DNA of 64,000 bases from Stappia sp. ES.058 (GTDB lineage Bacteria; Pseudomonadota; Alphaproteobacteria; Rhizobiales; Stappiaceae). This document shows, one piece after another, positions 9,462 to 19,057 of the stretch. The notes below the pieces were generated by a model. That model was not told the DNA's origin, made no database searches, and was given only the letters and a program-made list of their open reading frames with translations. The position numbers and the translations under genes were made by a program. The stretch spans positions 992,001 to 1,056,000 of the forward strand of contig NZ_LT629784.1 of assembly GCF_900105595.1 (NCBI RefSeq), given 5' to 3'. The first letter of the stretch is position 1, and every line of letters starts with the position of its first letter.

Positions 9462-9532
9462 GCGAAGAGCGGCAAAGCAGGTTGATCCAACCGTTTGAGG
9501 CCTCGTCCGCCCGGTTTCGGGCACACCTGTCC

Positions 9533-10462
9533 CTACGCCAGGGCTGCGTATCGCGGTTCTGGGGGCGTCGCCGATCGTACAGACACCATTGCGATCGGCG
9601 GATCGCGCAGACCGTTGATCAGTCCGAGGATGCCCGCGAAGACTGCCCGAGGCAGGGCGGCCTCGGCAAACTGGAAGACGGCATAGCGGGCGTGCTTCAC
9701 CAGCCGAGCGCCGGTCTTGACCAACCGCTCGCGTAGCGAGGTCAGCGACCAGGTCTCGAGCGCTGCGGGCGTCACCAGCTTGATCAGGATGCTCGCCAGG
9801 TTGTAGGCTAGGGCATGCAGCTGCAGCCGGATCGCGTTGGAGGCGTCCGCGCGGAACCGGCGGCGGGTGATCGAGGGTCGAGTCCCGACGGAATAGCGCG
9901 TCAGCACCGGGCGCAGCACATCTTCCCAGCCGTCGGCGCTGTGCACGTTCCCAGGCCTGAGCGCACATCGTTCAAGATCGTCGAACTGGTTGAACACGAA
10001 GAGTGGGTGTAGGCACTTCGACTGGAAGTAGCCGTTCCAGGCAGCGCCCTCCTGATCGCCATGCATTGGGCTCTCGGAGCTATCCATGTCGAGTGTGACA
10101 ACCTTCGGCGGCTGACGGTCGTGAACGGCATCGATCCAGCGGCCAGGCAGATCTTCCAGAGCGGCGAGGTTCTTCGGCTGTGTCAGCATCGTGGTCTCGA
10201 ACCGGCCCATGGCACTTGCCGAGGCCGCGCCACGGGTCATCGCACGACCGCCGACGAGCTGGCGCATCACCGGGTCGAGCCGAAGGAGGTCGGCGTCATT
10301 GACGTTTTCGTAGCCCGCCAGCCGCGAGAAGACCGACTGGCGGAGGAGCAGGCCGCCGTCAGAACTGATCGACGAGCCTCGGAATGCGAGTTTCACCGAA
10401 CGGTCAAACTGGAGCTGCAGCGGACCCTCTTCCTCTTCACCCGCCGGGTTCGCCGCCACCAT
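9533..10462 (-). pseudogene. IS1380-type transposase with internal deletion
   Basis: A 309-residue frame whose N-terminal half (LDMDSSESPMHGDQEGAAWN with the first catalytic aspartate, CLHPLFVFNQFDDLE) and C-terminal half (IRLQLHALAYNLASIL, WSLTSLRERLVKTGAR) both match IS1380-family DDE transposases. Family members are usually about 430-460 residues. The central block that normally carries the second aspartate and the catalytic glutamate is missing between about residues 190 and 205, with the frame preserved. The protein is therefore almost certainly inactive. No clean terminal repeats could be found at either side, so the element ends are unknown. It splits the otherwise continuous stretch between ccmH and the hydrolase-OsmC gene. 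Confidence 0.75.
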
Positions 10463-10486
10463 GCCACCCCAACGCCGTTAAGCCAT

Positions 10487-10505
10487 TGATATCGCGAGGA
10501 TATCA
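10487..10505. repeat. Short palindrome upstream of the transposase remnant
   Basis: TGATATC and GATATCA face each other across five bases. The site is 25 bases upstream of the transposase start codon and could be part of the old element's promoter or end. Function unknown. Confidence 0.3.
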
Positions 10506-10590
10506 CATCCGGGCAGGCACTCGAAGTTCGATCCATTTGAGGAATGCGGGTTGACATTTGAGTCCCGTTTGCAGCGAGGCTCCTGATCAA

Positions 10591-10773
10591 ATGTCAAATT
10601 CAAAAGATCCAATAAAATCATATATTTATCTAGTTGTTCTCTTGATTCCGACATTTGCTGCGGCGGTGCTGCACGGGGAGGCAAATGTCGGAAGCGAACC
10701 ACTAGTCTCCCTTTTGATTTTGAAGTTCGTTCAGCGCAAGCCGGGCAATGACACTCCCTTCAGGCTCGGGTGA
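10591..10773 (+). CDS. Possible small membrane protein in the insertion scar
   Basis: An open frame of 60 residues starting MSNSKDPIKSYIYLVVLL with one hydrophobic segment (about residues 10-28) and a charged tail. Local base composition is lower in GC than the surroundings. No recognisable family and no clear ribosome binding site, so this may be chance or a leftover of acquired DNA. The rest of the 400-base gap between the transposase and the hydrolase gene holds nothing else I can identify. Confidence 0.2.
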   Translation: MSNSKDPIKSYIYLVVLLIPTFAAAVLHGEANVGSEPLVSLLILKFVQRKPGNDTPFRLG

Positions 10774-10862
10774 CTGGACATCCGGCCTTCACGCTCCCAC
10801 TTGCAGTCTGAGCGTAGCTGCATTCGCTTCAGGCGCTGCGCTTGCAAAGGGAGACCGCGTGC

Positions 10863-12107
10863 ATGACTGCCAAACCGATCCGACTGACCTTTTCCGGACA
10901 TGCCGGTGCTGAACTTGCCGCACGGCTTGATCTGCCGGACGGGCCGGTGCGTGCATACGCGCTCTTTGCGCATTGCTTCACCTGCTCCAAGGACGTGATC
11001 GCGGCACGCCGCATCGCGCAGGCGCTGACGGAATCGGGCATCGGCGTGCTGCGCTTCGACTTTACCGGCCTCGGCGGTTCGGGCGGTGATTTTGCCTCCA
11101 CCAATTTCTCCTCCAATCTCTCCGACCTGTTGGCGGCTGCGGACTATCTGCGACGCAGTTACCATGCGCCAAGCCTGCTCATCGGGCACTCACTGGGCGG
11201 GGCCGCGGTGCTTGCGGTGGCCGGGGATATTCCCGAAGCCGTGGCCGTTGCCACCATCGGTGCGCCGGCGGATGCGGATCATGTTGTTCACAACTTTCAT
11301 GCGGACCTCGAGACCATCCGGAGCGAGGGTGAGGCCGAGGTGTCGCTCGCGGGACGAAGCTTCACCATCGAACGTCAGTTTCTCGACGATCTCTCCAAGC
11401 ACACCGTGCGTGACCGGGTGGCGCGCCTTGGAAAGGCCCTTCTGGTGCTTCACGCCCCGCGCGACGAGACGGTGGGCATCGACAATGCGACGGACCTGTT
11501 CGTCGCGGCCAAACACCCCAAGAGCTTCGTGTCGCTGGACACGGCCGATCATCTTCTGAGCGATCCGGACGATGCTGCCTATGCGGCGGATGTGATCGCC
11601 GCCTGGGCAAGCCGGTATCTCAAGGCAGATGACGCCAGCGCGCAGGACAAGGATGCCGACGGAGTGGTTGTCACAGAGACGGGGGCCGGCAAATTCCAGT
11701 CCGTGGTCCGCATAGGCACGCATCGCCTGCTCACGGATGAACCCGAAGCCGTTGGCGGTCTCGACAGCGGTCCCTCGCCCTACGATTACCTCGCCGCCGC
11801 ACTCGGCGCCTGCACGGTGATGACCCTGCGCATGTACGCCGAGCACAAGGGGCTGGAGATCGGGCGGATCGGCACGACGGTGCACCACGAAAAGGTGCAT
11901 GCGGAGGACTGTGTCGACTGCACGGACGACCATCGCGCGCGCGGCGGCAAGATCGACCGGCTTGAGCGCATCGTGCATCTGTCCGGTGATATCGATGCCG
12001 ACACGCGTGCCCGCTTGCTGGAAATCGCCGACAAGTGCCCCGTACACCGGACGCTTGAGGCCGGCGCTGCCGTGGTCACGCGCGAGGCGGTCGAGGACGT
12101 GACCTGA
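10863..12107 (+). CDS. Bifunctional alpha/beta hydrolase - OsmC peroxidase fusion
   Basis: A 414-residue cytoplasmic fusion. Residues about 1-255 form an alpha/beta hydrolase (early HCFTCSKD loop, GHSLGG nucleophile elbow, late DHLLSDPDDA histidine region). Residues about 270-410 form an OsmC/Ohr domain with the two expected cysteines, in LGACTVMTLRMYA and in ADKCPVHRTLE. OsmC domains reduce organic hydroperoxides with thiols; the hydrolase partner may release or remove an acyl or lipid peroxide substrate, which is inference. This fusion is a known alphaproteobacterial architecture. The start at 10863 (MTAKPIRLTFSG) is chosen for its position before the first beta strand. Confidence 0.9.
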   Translation: MTAKPIRLTFSGHAGAELAARLDLPDGPVRAYALFAHCFTCSKDVIAARRIAQALTESGIGVLRFDFTGLGGSGGDFASTNFSSNLSDLLAAADYLRRSYHAPSLLIGHSLGGAAVLAVAGDIPEAVAVATIGAPADADHVVHNFHADLETIRSEGEAEVSLAGRSFTIERQFLDDLSKHTVRDRVARLGKALLVLHAPRDETVGIDNATDLFVAAKHPKSFVSLDTADHLLSDPDDAAYAADVIAAWASRYLKADDASAQDKDADGVVVTETGAGKFQSVVRIGTHRLLTDEPEAVGGLDSGPSPYDYLAAALGACTVMTLRMYAEHKGLEIGRIGTTVHHEKVHAEDCVDCTDDHRARGGKIDRLERIVHLSGDIDADTRARLLEIADKCPVHRTLEAGAAVVTREAVEDVT

Positions 12108-12283
12108 CGTCCAGGGGGCGTTCCGCGCACCCGAGCACGAGAGGGCCCAATATTACCAAAGCTTAATCGCCCCGACAGGCGGCTGTAAGGCGACATGCTC
12201 CATATCAGGAGGGACAGCCGGGCCGATGCTCCCCGACAGGTCTGCCCGGCCTCGTGATCCTGACCAAGACGTGGAGACCAAAC

Positions 12284-13807
12284 ATGTCGACCAAGAAATT
12301 TCCCGCAGCCATTCATCGCTTGCCGCGTGGCGGCCGCAAGAGCCTCGTCGTTGGCGCTCTGGCGCTCGGCCTTGCCGGTGGCCTGACGGCACAAACCATG
12401 GTTCCCGGCCAGTTCGCGCTTGCAGATCCGGTGCGGGTCGAAGCGGCTGCGCCCCAGAGCTTTGCGGCTGTCGTCGCCGGCGTGAAGCCCGCTGTCGTCA
12501 GCGTTCGCGTCACCTCCGACCGGACGCCGCGCATGATGTCCTCGCGTGGTGGCGGCATTCCCGGTTTTGAGGACCTTCCCCGCGATCATCCGCTTCAAAA
12601 GTTCTTCCGCCAGTTTGGCGGCAAGCCGGGCGGAGAGGGTGCACGCCCCCAGCGGCGCGGAACCAGCCAGGGCTCCGGCTTCTTCATCTCCGACGACGGC
12701 TACCTTGTCACCAACGAGCATGTCGTTGCCGGCGGGAGCGAGTTCGTGGTCGTCGGCGATGACGGCATTGAATATGAAGCGCGGCTGATCGGCACCGACG
12801 AACGCACCGATCTTGCACTTTTGAAGGTCGATTCCGAAAAGGAATTCACCTACGTCGAATTCGCGGATGACGCGCCGATGGTCGGCGAATGGGTCGTTGC
12901 CGTTGGCAACCCCTTCGGTCTCGGCGGCTCGGTAACGGCGGGCATCGTCTCGGCGCGCGGCCGTGACATCGGTGCGGGTCCCTACGACGACTTCATCCAG
13001 ATCGACGCGCCGGTGAACCGGGGCAACTCAGGTGGGCCGGCGTTCAATACCAAGGGGCAGGTCATTGGCGTGAACGCCGCGATCTTCTCGCCCTCGGGCG
13101 GCAACGTCGGTATCGCCTTCGCCATTCCCGCCTCGACGGCGACAAATGTCATCGCCGATCTGAAGGACGATGGCACCGTCGTGCGCGGCTGGCTCGGCGT
13201 CCAGATCCAGCCGGTGTCGGCCGATATCGCCGAAAGCCTCGGGCTTGACGAGGCGAAGGGCGCGATCGTTGCCGAGGCACAGGGCGACAGCCCGGCGCTG
13301 GCAGCCGGGATCCGGTCTGGCGACACGATCCTGTCGGTCGATGACGAAGCGATCGACGGGCCGCGTGAGCTCGCCCGCAAGATTGCCGCTTACCCGCCGG
13401 AGACCGAGGTCGATCTTGGTATCTGGCGTGATGGCCGCGAGCAGAGCGTGACGGTGACCCTCGGCCGTCTGCAGGAGAAGGCAAGCGCCGCGGCTGCGGT
13501 CGAGCCCACCGGCGAGGCAACCGCCTTCGTCGACAGCCTTGGCCTGGAACTGGCGTCCGCAAAAGAAGTCGGGGCCGGCGAGCGGGGCGTGGTGATCACC
13601 GACCTGGCACGTGACAGCAAGGCTGGAGAAAAAGGCCTGAAGCGCGGCGACGTGATTCTCGAGGTCGCCGGAAAGCCGGTCGATGCGCCGGGCGATGTGG
13701 CCAGTGCCGTGCTCGGTGCAAGCGAAGGAGGCCGCAAGGCCGTCCTGATGCGGGTGAAGAGCGAAAACGCCACGCGCTTCGTCGCGGTTCCGGTCGCCCG
13801 CGGCTGA
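12284..13807 (+). CDS. degP: Periplasmic Do-type serine protease DegP/HtrA
   Basis: A 507-residue trypsin-like protease/chaperone. After a signal peptide (about residues 1-45) comes the protease domain with the catalytic triad H146 (TNEHVV), D176 (RTDLALLKVD) and S249 (GNSGGPAFN). Two PDZ domains follow (about 300-385 and 405-500). It also has the glycine-rich LA loop of this subfamily. DegP degrades misfolded envelope proteins. It precedes a regulator/kinase pair, a common arrangement that suggests envelope-stress control, though no direct evidence of regulation is visible. Confidence 0.95.
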   Translation: MSTKKFPAAIHRLPRGGRKSLVVGALALGLAGGLTAQTMVPGQFALADPVRVEAAAPQSFAAVVAGVKPAVVSVRVTSDRTPRMMSSRGGGIPGFEDLPRDHPLQKFFRQFGGKPGGEGARPQRRGTSQGSGFFISDDGYLVTNEHVVAGGSEFVVVGDDGIEYEARLIGTDERTDLALLKVDSEKEFTYVEFADDAPMVGEWVVAVGNPFGLGGSVTAGIVSARGRDIGAGPYDDFIQIDAPVNRGNSGGPAFNTKGQVIGVNAAIFSPSGGNVGIAFAIPASTATNVIADLKDDGTVVRGWLGVQIQPVSADIAESLGLDEAKGAIVAEAQGDSPALAAGIRSGDTILSVDDEAIDGPRELARKIAAYPPETEVDLGIWRDGREQSVTVTLGRLQEKASAAAAVEPTGEATAFVDSLGLELASAKEVGAGERGVVITDLARDSKAGEKGLKRGDVILEVAGKPVDAPGDVASAVLGASEGGRKAVLMRVKSENATRFVAVPVARG

Positions 13808-13857
13808 CGCGGCTTGCCGGACGGCGCACGATGGCGCGACCTTGCGCCTGAGACAGG

Positions 13858-13889
13858 GAGCCCCGGGCCGGTCACACGGCACGGGGCTC
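13858..13889 (+). terminator. Hairpin after degP
   Basis: GAGCCCCG and CGGGGCTC form a perfect eight-pair stem, with inner GCCG/CGGC able to extend it. There is no T-run after it, so it may attenuate or stabilise the degP transcript rather than terminate it. Confidence 0.4.
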
Positions 13890-13971
13890 TGGCGTCCCGG
13901 GTGCGCGAATAGACCGCGCTCCCCGACGATGATATGCAAACTCCCGTCCGCAATGCGATGTGAAGAAGCCC

Positions 13972-14652
13972 ATGCGTATCCTGATTGTCGAGGACGATAC
14001 AGAAGCCGCCAACTATCTCGCCAAGGCGCTGCGTGAGACCGGGCATGTGGTCGACCATGCGCCCGACGGCGAGGTCGGCTATGATCTGGCCTCTTCCGCT
14101 CCCTACGACGTGCTGGTTGTCGACCGGATGCTTCCCCGTCGCGACGGTCTTTCCATGATCTCTGGCCTGCGCGCGGATGGAAACCACACGCCGGTGCTGG
14201 TGCTGTCGGCGCTAGGCCAGGTCGACGACCGGGTGACCGGACTGCGTGCCGGCGGCGATGATTATCTTCCCAAGCCCTATGCGTTTTCCGAGCTTCTTGC
14301 CCGCGTCGAGGCGCTCGGCCGGCGGCCGCGCCAGCAGGACATCGACACAAGCTACACTGTCGGCGATCTGACACTCGACCGGCTGAGCCACACGGTCACC
14401 CGCTCGGGCCAGGACATTCCCCTGCAGCCGAGGGAGTTCAAGCTGCTCGAATACCTGATGCAGAACGCCGGGCAGGTCGTGACCCGCACGATGCTGCTGG
14501 AGCATGTCTGGGAGTATCATTTCGATCCGCAGACCAATGTGATCGACGTTCATGTGTCGCGGCTTCGCGGCAAGATCGACAAGGACTTCGATCGCCCGCT
14601 CCTCCATACGGTGCGCGGCGCCGGGTACACGATCCGTGACATCGCTCGCTAG
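13972..14652 (+). CDS. OmpR-family response regulator
   Basis: A 226-residue response regulator with a receiver domain (acidic pair D8/D9, predicted phospho-acceptor D51 in VVDRMLP, LPKPYAF lysine loop) and a winged-helix DNA-binding domain (QPREFKLLEYLM, VSRLRGKID, GAGYTI). VVDRMLPRRDG replaces the usual D-MMPG loop, as in CpxR/QseB relatives of alphaproteobacteria. Start chosen at ATG 13972; an in-frame GTG at 13960 would add four residues. The kinase gene starts inside its last codons, so they form one translational unit. Confidence 0.9.
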   Translation: MRILIVEDDTEAANYLAKALRETGHVVDHAPDGEVGYDLASSAPYDVLVVDRMLPRRDGLSMISGLRADGNHTPVLVLSALGQVDDRVTGLRAGGDDYLPKPYAFSELLARVEALGRRPRQQDIDTSYTVGDLTLDRLSHTVTRSGQDIPLQPREFKLLEYLMQNAGQVVTRTMLLEHVWEYHFDPQTNVIDVHVSRLRGKIDKDFDRPLLHTVRGAGYTIRDIAR

Positions 14653-16090
14653 ATTGTTTCGCACCACGGCCATAAAGCTTGCGCTGATTTATCTGGCAGC
14701 GCTCTCGCTCGCCTCCGGCGCGGTGATCGTCTATCTGTCGCAAAACACGGCGACGGTGCTGCGCGAGCAGATCGTCGAGACGGTGGATGCGGAGATCGTC
14801 GGGCTTGCCGACAGATATCGCATCGCCGGCATCCGCGGACTGGTTGCTTCTGTCGAGGCGCGGTCGCGGCGCCCCGGCGCAAGTCTCTATCTGGTCACGG
14901 ATTTTGCCGCCAATCAGCTCGTCGGCAACGTCGAGGGGCTGGACGAGCGCGTGCTCGCGGGCGAAAGTGGCGAGCTGCAGCGGGTGAGCTATACGCCGCT
15001 TGGCGGCGGCGAGAAGCGCGAGGCGCTGGTCCGCGTCTTCCAGCTTTCCGGCGGCTTCCGCCTGCTGGTCGGGCGTGATCTCCAGGAACAGCAGTATTTC
15101 CGTTCGCTTCTGGCCGAGGCGATGCGGTTCTGGCTTCTGGTGCTCGCCGGCCTTGGGCTGGTGACCTGGATCTACGTCAGCCGGCGTGTGCTCAAGCGTA
15201 TTGACGCGATGGCCGCGACCGGCAGGCGGATCATGTCGGGCGACCTGTCCGAGCGGCTGCCGGTGGAAGGCACCGGCGACGAGTTCGACCGGCTGGCGGT
15301 CGGCCTCAACACAATGCTCGAGCGCATCGAGGCCCTGATGCACGGCCTGAAGGATGTCTCCGACAATATCGCGCATGATCTCAAGACGCCGCTGACGCGC
15401 ATGCGTAACCGGGTGGAGGAAGCGCTGCGGCAGGAGGATGCCCACGTGCCTGCGCGCGCGGCGCTTGAGGCGACAATCGAAGATTGCGACACGCTGATTC
15501 GAACGTTCGATGCTCTCCTGCGCATCGCGCGGGTCGAGGCCGGATCCTCGGACGCGGCGCAGGAGCCTTTTGACGCGAACACCCTTCTGTCCGAGGTTGG
15601 CGAACTCTACGCCCCGGTCGTCGAGGACGAGGGCGGGACACTCGATGTGGCGTTCGACGAAGAGCTGATGCTGTGCGGCAACCGCGAGCTGTTGGTGCAA
15701 GCGCTGGTGAATCTCATTGAAAATGCGTTGAAATACGCTCGGAACGCTGACGAGGATGGCGTAAGGATACATCTGGAAGGCCATATGGACGAGGGGACCG
15801 TGGTTCTGTCCGTTCGCGATCAAGGCGTCGGAATCGCCGACGCCGACAAGGAGCGAGTGTTGCATCGCTTCGTGCGCCTGGAGGAGAGCCGCAACGAACC
15901 GGGGTCGGGTCTTGGGCTGAGCCTTGTTTCGGCCGTTGCGCGCCTGCATGGCGGGTGTCTGGTTCTCGGCGATGCCGATCCGGGATTGCGTGCCGAGCTA
16001 CGGTTGCCGGGCGGCAAGGGGCCGGCGGGTGAAAAACGAAATGGGGGAGATGTGCGTGACGGGCGAAAAGGCGGACGTGCAAGCGCGTGA
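14636..16090 (+). CDS. Membrane sensor histidine kinase
   Basis: A 484-residue kinase paired with the preceding regulator. Two membrane segments (about residues 10-32 and 165-185) enclose a periplasmic sensor of about 130 residues. A HAMP linker, the phospho-histidine H247 in AHDLKTPLTRM and a HATPase domain (NLIENALKYA, DQGVGI, GSGLGLSL) follow. AHDLKTPL is typical of the QseC/CpxA-like HPK2 group. The GTG at 14636 overlaps the regulator by 17 bases and is the first start that places the membrane helix near the N-terminus. glnE overlaps its 3' end. Confidence 0.9.
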   Translation: MTSLARLFRTTAIKLALIYLAALSLASGAVIVYLSQNTATVLREQIVETVDAEIVGLADRYRIAGIRGLVASVEARSRRPGASLYLVTDFAANQLVGNVEGLDERVLAGESGELQRVSYTPLGGGEKREALVRVFQLSGGFRLLVGRDLQEQQYFRSLLAEAMRFWLLVLAGLGLVTWIYVSRRVLKRIDAMAATGRRIMSGDLSERLPVEGTGDEFDRLAVGLNTMLERIEALMHGLKDVSDNIAHDLKTPLTRMRNRVEEALRQEDAHVPARAALEATIEDCDTLIRTFDALLRIARVEAGSSDAAQEPFDANTLLSEVGELYAPVVEDEGGTLDVAFDEELMLCGNRELLVQALVNLIENALKYARNADEDGVRIHLEGHMDEGTVVLSVRDQGVGIADADKERVLHRFVRLEESRNEPGSGLGLSLVSAVARLHGGCLVLGDADPGLRAELRLPGGKGPAGEKRNGGDVRDGRKGGRASA

Positions 16091-19019
16091 CGAACGGCCT
16101 CTCCTGGAGGCCTTGACGGTCGAGCCGGCGCCGGCCGATGCAGATGCGGGCGAGGCGATCCTGTCCGATCTCACGCCAGTGTTCGAGAACATCGCCGATC
16201 CCGAACTTGAGCCACGGACCCGCGCATTTCTGTCGGGCGCGCTGACCAATGCGCCCTACCTGCGCGATCTTGCCTGTTCCGATCCCGAGCGGCTTGCGAC
16301 CATTCTGACGACGCCTCCGCAGCAGCGCGCCGCGCGCCTGATCGAGGACGCTCGTGCATTGGAAGCGGAAGACGAAGCGGCGCTGATGCGTGCGTTGCGC
16401 AATCTCAAGAAGGATCTGGCCCTGACGCTTGCTCTCGCCGACATCGGCGGGGCCATTGATCTGGACGCGGTCACTGGCGGTCTCAGCCGTTTCGCCGACG
16501 CCGCCCTGACGGCCGCCATCCGGTTTTGCCTGCGCGACATGGAGCGTCGCGGCCGTTTCGTGCCGCAGGACGCGGCGCGCCCGGAAGAGGGCTCCGGCTT
16601 CGTCATTCTGGCGATGGGCAAATACGGCGCCTTTGAGCTCAACTATTCCTCCGACATCGATCTCATCGTTCTCTACGATCCGGATGCGGCACCGATGGAC
16701 GGCGGCGCGGAGGCGCAGGTGGAATTCGTCCGCATGACAAAGCGTCTCGTAAAGATCATGGGCGACAGGACGGGGGACGGATATGTCTTCCGCACCGATC
16801 TGCGGCTGCGGCCCGATCCCGGCGCGACACCGCTTGCCATGTCGATCCCGGGCGCGCTTGTCTACTACGAGAGCCTGGGCCAGAACTGGGAGCGGGCCGC
16901 ACTGATCAAGGCTCGGGCCTGCGCCGGCGATATCGGCTGCGGCAACGCCTTCCTGAAGGAAATAAGCCCTTTCATCTGGCGCAAGTATCTCGACTATGCC
17001 TCCATCGCCGACGTGCATTCCATCAAGCGCCAGATCCATGTGCACAAGGGGCATGGTGAAATCGCGGTCGCCGGACACAATGTCAAGTTGGGCCGTGGAG
17101 GCATTCGCGAGGTCGAGTTTTTTGCCCAGACGCAGCAACTGATTGCCGGCGGGCGGATCACCGAGCTGCGCGGTCGGCGCACGCTCGACACGCTCGACAC
17201 GCTGGCCGAACTCGACTGGATCGCGCCGGAGGCGCGCGACGAACTGGCCGCGGCCTATGTGTTCCTGCGCAAAGTCGAACACCGCATCCAGATGGTGAAC
17301 GACGAGCAGACGCATATCCTGCCGGCCGATGAGGGCGCGCGCGCCAGGGTCTCGCGGCTGATGGGCTATGACGACCTTACCGCGTTCGAGGACGATCTGC
17401 GCACCCGGTTCAAGACCGTCCAGCGGCACTATTCGGCGCTGTTCGAGAACGAGCCGGAGCTCGCCTCCGATCTGGGAAATCTCGTCTTTACCGGCGACGA
17501 CGACGACCCGGAGACGCTGGAGACGCTCAGCGGGCTTGGCTATGAACGGCCGAAGGAGGCGGCGAAGATCATTCGCGCCTGGCACTTTGGTCGCTATCCG
17601 GCGGTGCGCTCCTCCAAGGCGCGCGAACGCCTCACGGAACTTCATCCGGTTCTCATCTCGGCGCTGGCCAGCACCGACAATGCCGACAAGGCGCTGTTGT
17701 CCTTCGACGGTTTCCTGTCCAAGCTTCCCGCCGGCGTGCAGCTGTTCTCGCTGCTGCGATCCAACCCGGAGCTCCTGCGCCTGCTGGCAACCGTGATGGG
17801 CGCTGCGCCCCGCCTTGCCGAAGTGGTGTCCAAGCGCGTGCATGTCCTGGACGCGGTTCTCGATCCGGCCTTTTTCGGCGCGATGCCGACCTCCGAGGAG
17901 TTTCGGACCGGGCTTGCCCGCACGCTGGACCTCGCGCGGTTCTATGAGGATGCGCTCGATCGCGCACGGATCTTTGCGCAGGAGCAGCAGTTTCTGATCG
18001 GGCTACGGCTCTTGTCCGACACGCTGACGGCCCATCAGGTGGGCGAGGCGCTTGCCCGACTGGCGGAAACGATCGTCGCCGGGCTCCTGCCGCACGTCAT
18101 CGGCCATGTCGCGGAAAATCACGGAAAGCTGGCGAATGGCGCATGGGCGGTTCTTGCCATGGGCAAGCTCGGCGGCCGGGAAATGACGGCGTCGTCCGAC
18201 CTCGACCTGATCCTGCTTTACGACCATCCCGACGAGACTGCGCAAACGGACGGGCCGCGTCCTCTTGCCGTGAGCCAGTATTTCATCCGGTTGACCCAGC
18301 GCCTGGTGTCGGCGCTTTCGGCGCCGACCGCCGAAGGCCTGCTCTATGAAGTTGACTTTCGCCTGCGTCCGTCGGGCAACGCCGGGCCGCTCGCCACCCG
18401 TCTGGCCTCTTTCGAGACCTATCAGGCAAAGGAAGCCTGGACCTGGGAATACATGGCCTTGACGCGGGCAAGGGTCATCGTGTCGTCTTCGGATGCGTTT
18501 GCGGAGCGTATCCACGGCTTGATCTGCGAAACGCTTGCCCGGCCGCGCGACGCGGCGAAAGTGGCGCAAGAGGTCGCGTCGATGCGTGCGCGCATCGAAG
18601 CGGAAAAGGGCACGTCTGACGTTTGGGACATGAAGCAGGTTGCCGGCGGACTGGTCGACATCGAGTTCATCGCGCAATATTTGCAGCTCGTCCATGCGCA
18701 CGACGATGCCGGTGTCCTGTCGCAGACCACCGAGAGCGCGCTGGAAAACGCGGCGCGTGCCGGATTTCTCTCACCCGGCGATGCCGAGACGCTGATGCCT
18801 GCCATACGGCTGTATCATGCCCTTACCCAAGTGCAACGCCTGACGCTCGATGGTCCGTTCAAGGCGGAAACAGCGCCCAAGGGTGTTCGCGAGCTTCTGG
18901 TGCATGCCGGGGAGTCGCCGGACTTCAAGCATCTTGAACATCGGCTGAAGGAGTGTCAGGACGCCGTGAGAGCGACGTTCGAGCGCATCGTCGGACCCGT
19001 GACGAAGGCGGCCGGCTGA
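16050..19019 (+). CDS. glnE: Glutamine synthetase adenylyltransferase/adenylyl-removase
   Basis: A 989-residue bifunctional enzyme with two nucleotidyltransferase domains: the N-terminal adenylyl-removing domain (NYSSDIDLIVLYD near residue 200) and the C-terminal adenylylating domain (MTASSDLDLILLYD near residue 715). GlnE adenylylates and deadenylylates glutamine synthetase under PII control, setting nitrogen assimilation. Length matches the family. The start is uncertain: ATG 16041, ATG 16050 and GTG 16056 are all in frame, and a purine-rich GGGGGAG at 16043-16049 would suit the GTG best. All lie inside the 3' end of the kinase gene, so expression is probably coupled. Confidence 0.95.
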   Translation: MCVTGEKADVQARDERPLLEALTVEPAPADADAGEAILSDLTPVFENIADPELEPRTRAFLSGALTNAPYLRDLACSDPERLATILTTPPQQRAARLIEDARALEAEDEAALMRALRNLKKDLALTLALADIGGAIDLDAVTGGLSRFADAALTAAIRFCLRDMERRGRFVPQDAARPEEGSGFVILAMGKYGAFELNYSSDIDLIVLYDPDAAPMDGGAEAQVEFVRMTKRLVKIMGDRTGDGYVFRTDLRLRPDPGATPLAMSIPGALVYYESLGQNWERAALIKARACAGDIGCGNAFLKEISPFIWRKYLDYASIADVHSIKRQIHVHKGHGEIAVAGHNVKLGRGGIREVEFFAQTQQLIAGGRITELRGRRTLDTLDTLAELDWIAPEARDELAAAYVFLRKVEHRIQMVNDEQTHILPADEGARARVSRLMGYDDLTAFEDDLRTRFKTVQRHYSALFENEPELASDLGNLVFTGDDDDPETLETLSGLGYERPKEAAKIIRAWHFGRYPAVRSSKARERLTELHPVLISALASTDNADKALLSFDGFLSKLPAGVQLFSLLRSNPELLRLLATVMGAAPRLAEVVSKRVHVLDAVLDPAFFGAMPTSEEFRTGLARTLDLARFYEDALDRARIFAQEQQFLIGLRLLSDTLTAHQVGEALARLAETIVAGLLPHVIGHVAENHGKLANGAWAVLAMGKLGGREMTASSDLDLILLYDHPDETAQTDGPRPLAVSQYFIRLTQRLVSALSAPTAEGLLYEVDFRLRPSGNAGPLATRLASFETYQAKEAWTWEYMALTRARVIVSSSDAFAERIHGLICETLARPRDAAKVAQEVASMRARIEAEKGTSDVWDMKQVAGGLVDIEFIAQYLQLVHAHDDAGVLSQTTESALENAARAGFLSPGDAETLMPAIRLYHALTQVQRLTLDGPFKAETAPKGVRELLVHAGESPDFKHLEHRLKECQDAVRATFERIVGPVTKAAG

Positions 19020-19057
19020 CGTGCGTTTTGGCGTTAGGGCGGAATTGCCCGCGCGGT

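Noticed and set aside
9480..10545. Terminal inverted repeats of the IS1380-type element
   Set aside because: Only CAACC-level similarity between the two sides; not enough to define ends.
12153..12168. CtrA-like half site (TTAC, six bases, TTAA) upstream of degP
   Set aside because: Spacing and one half-site do not match the TTAA-N7-TTAA consensus.
15714..17843. Long minus-strand frame opposite glnE
   Set aside because: Complements glnE codons; composition and lack of motifs mark it as a shadow.
19020..19057. GGGC/GCCC hairpin between glnE and the PAS kinase gene
   Set aside because: Four-pair stem without a T-run; too weak to call a terminator.
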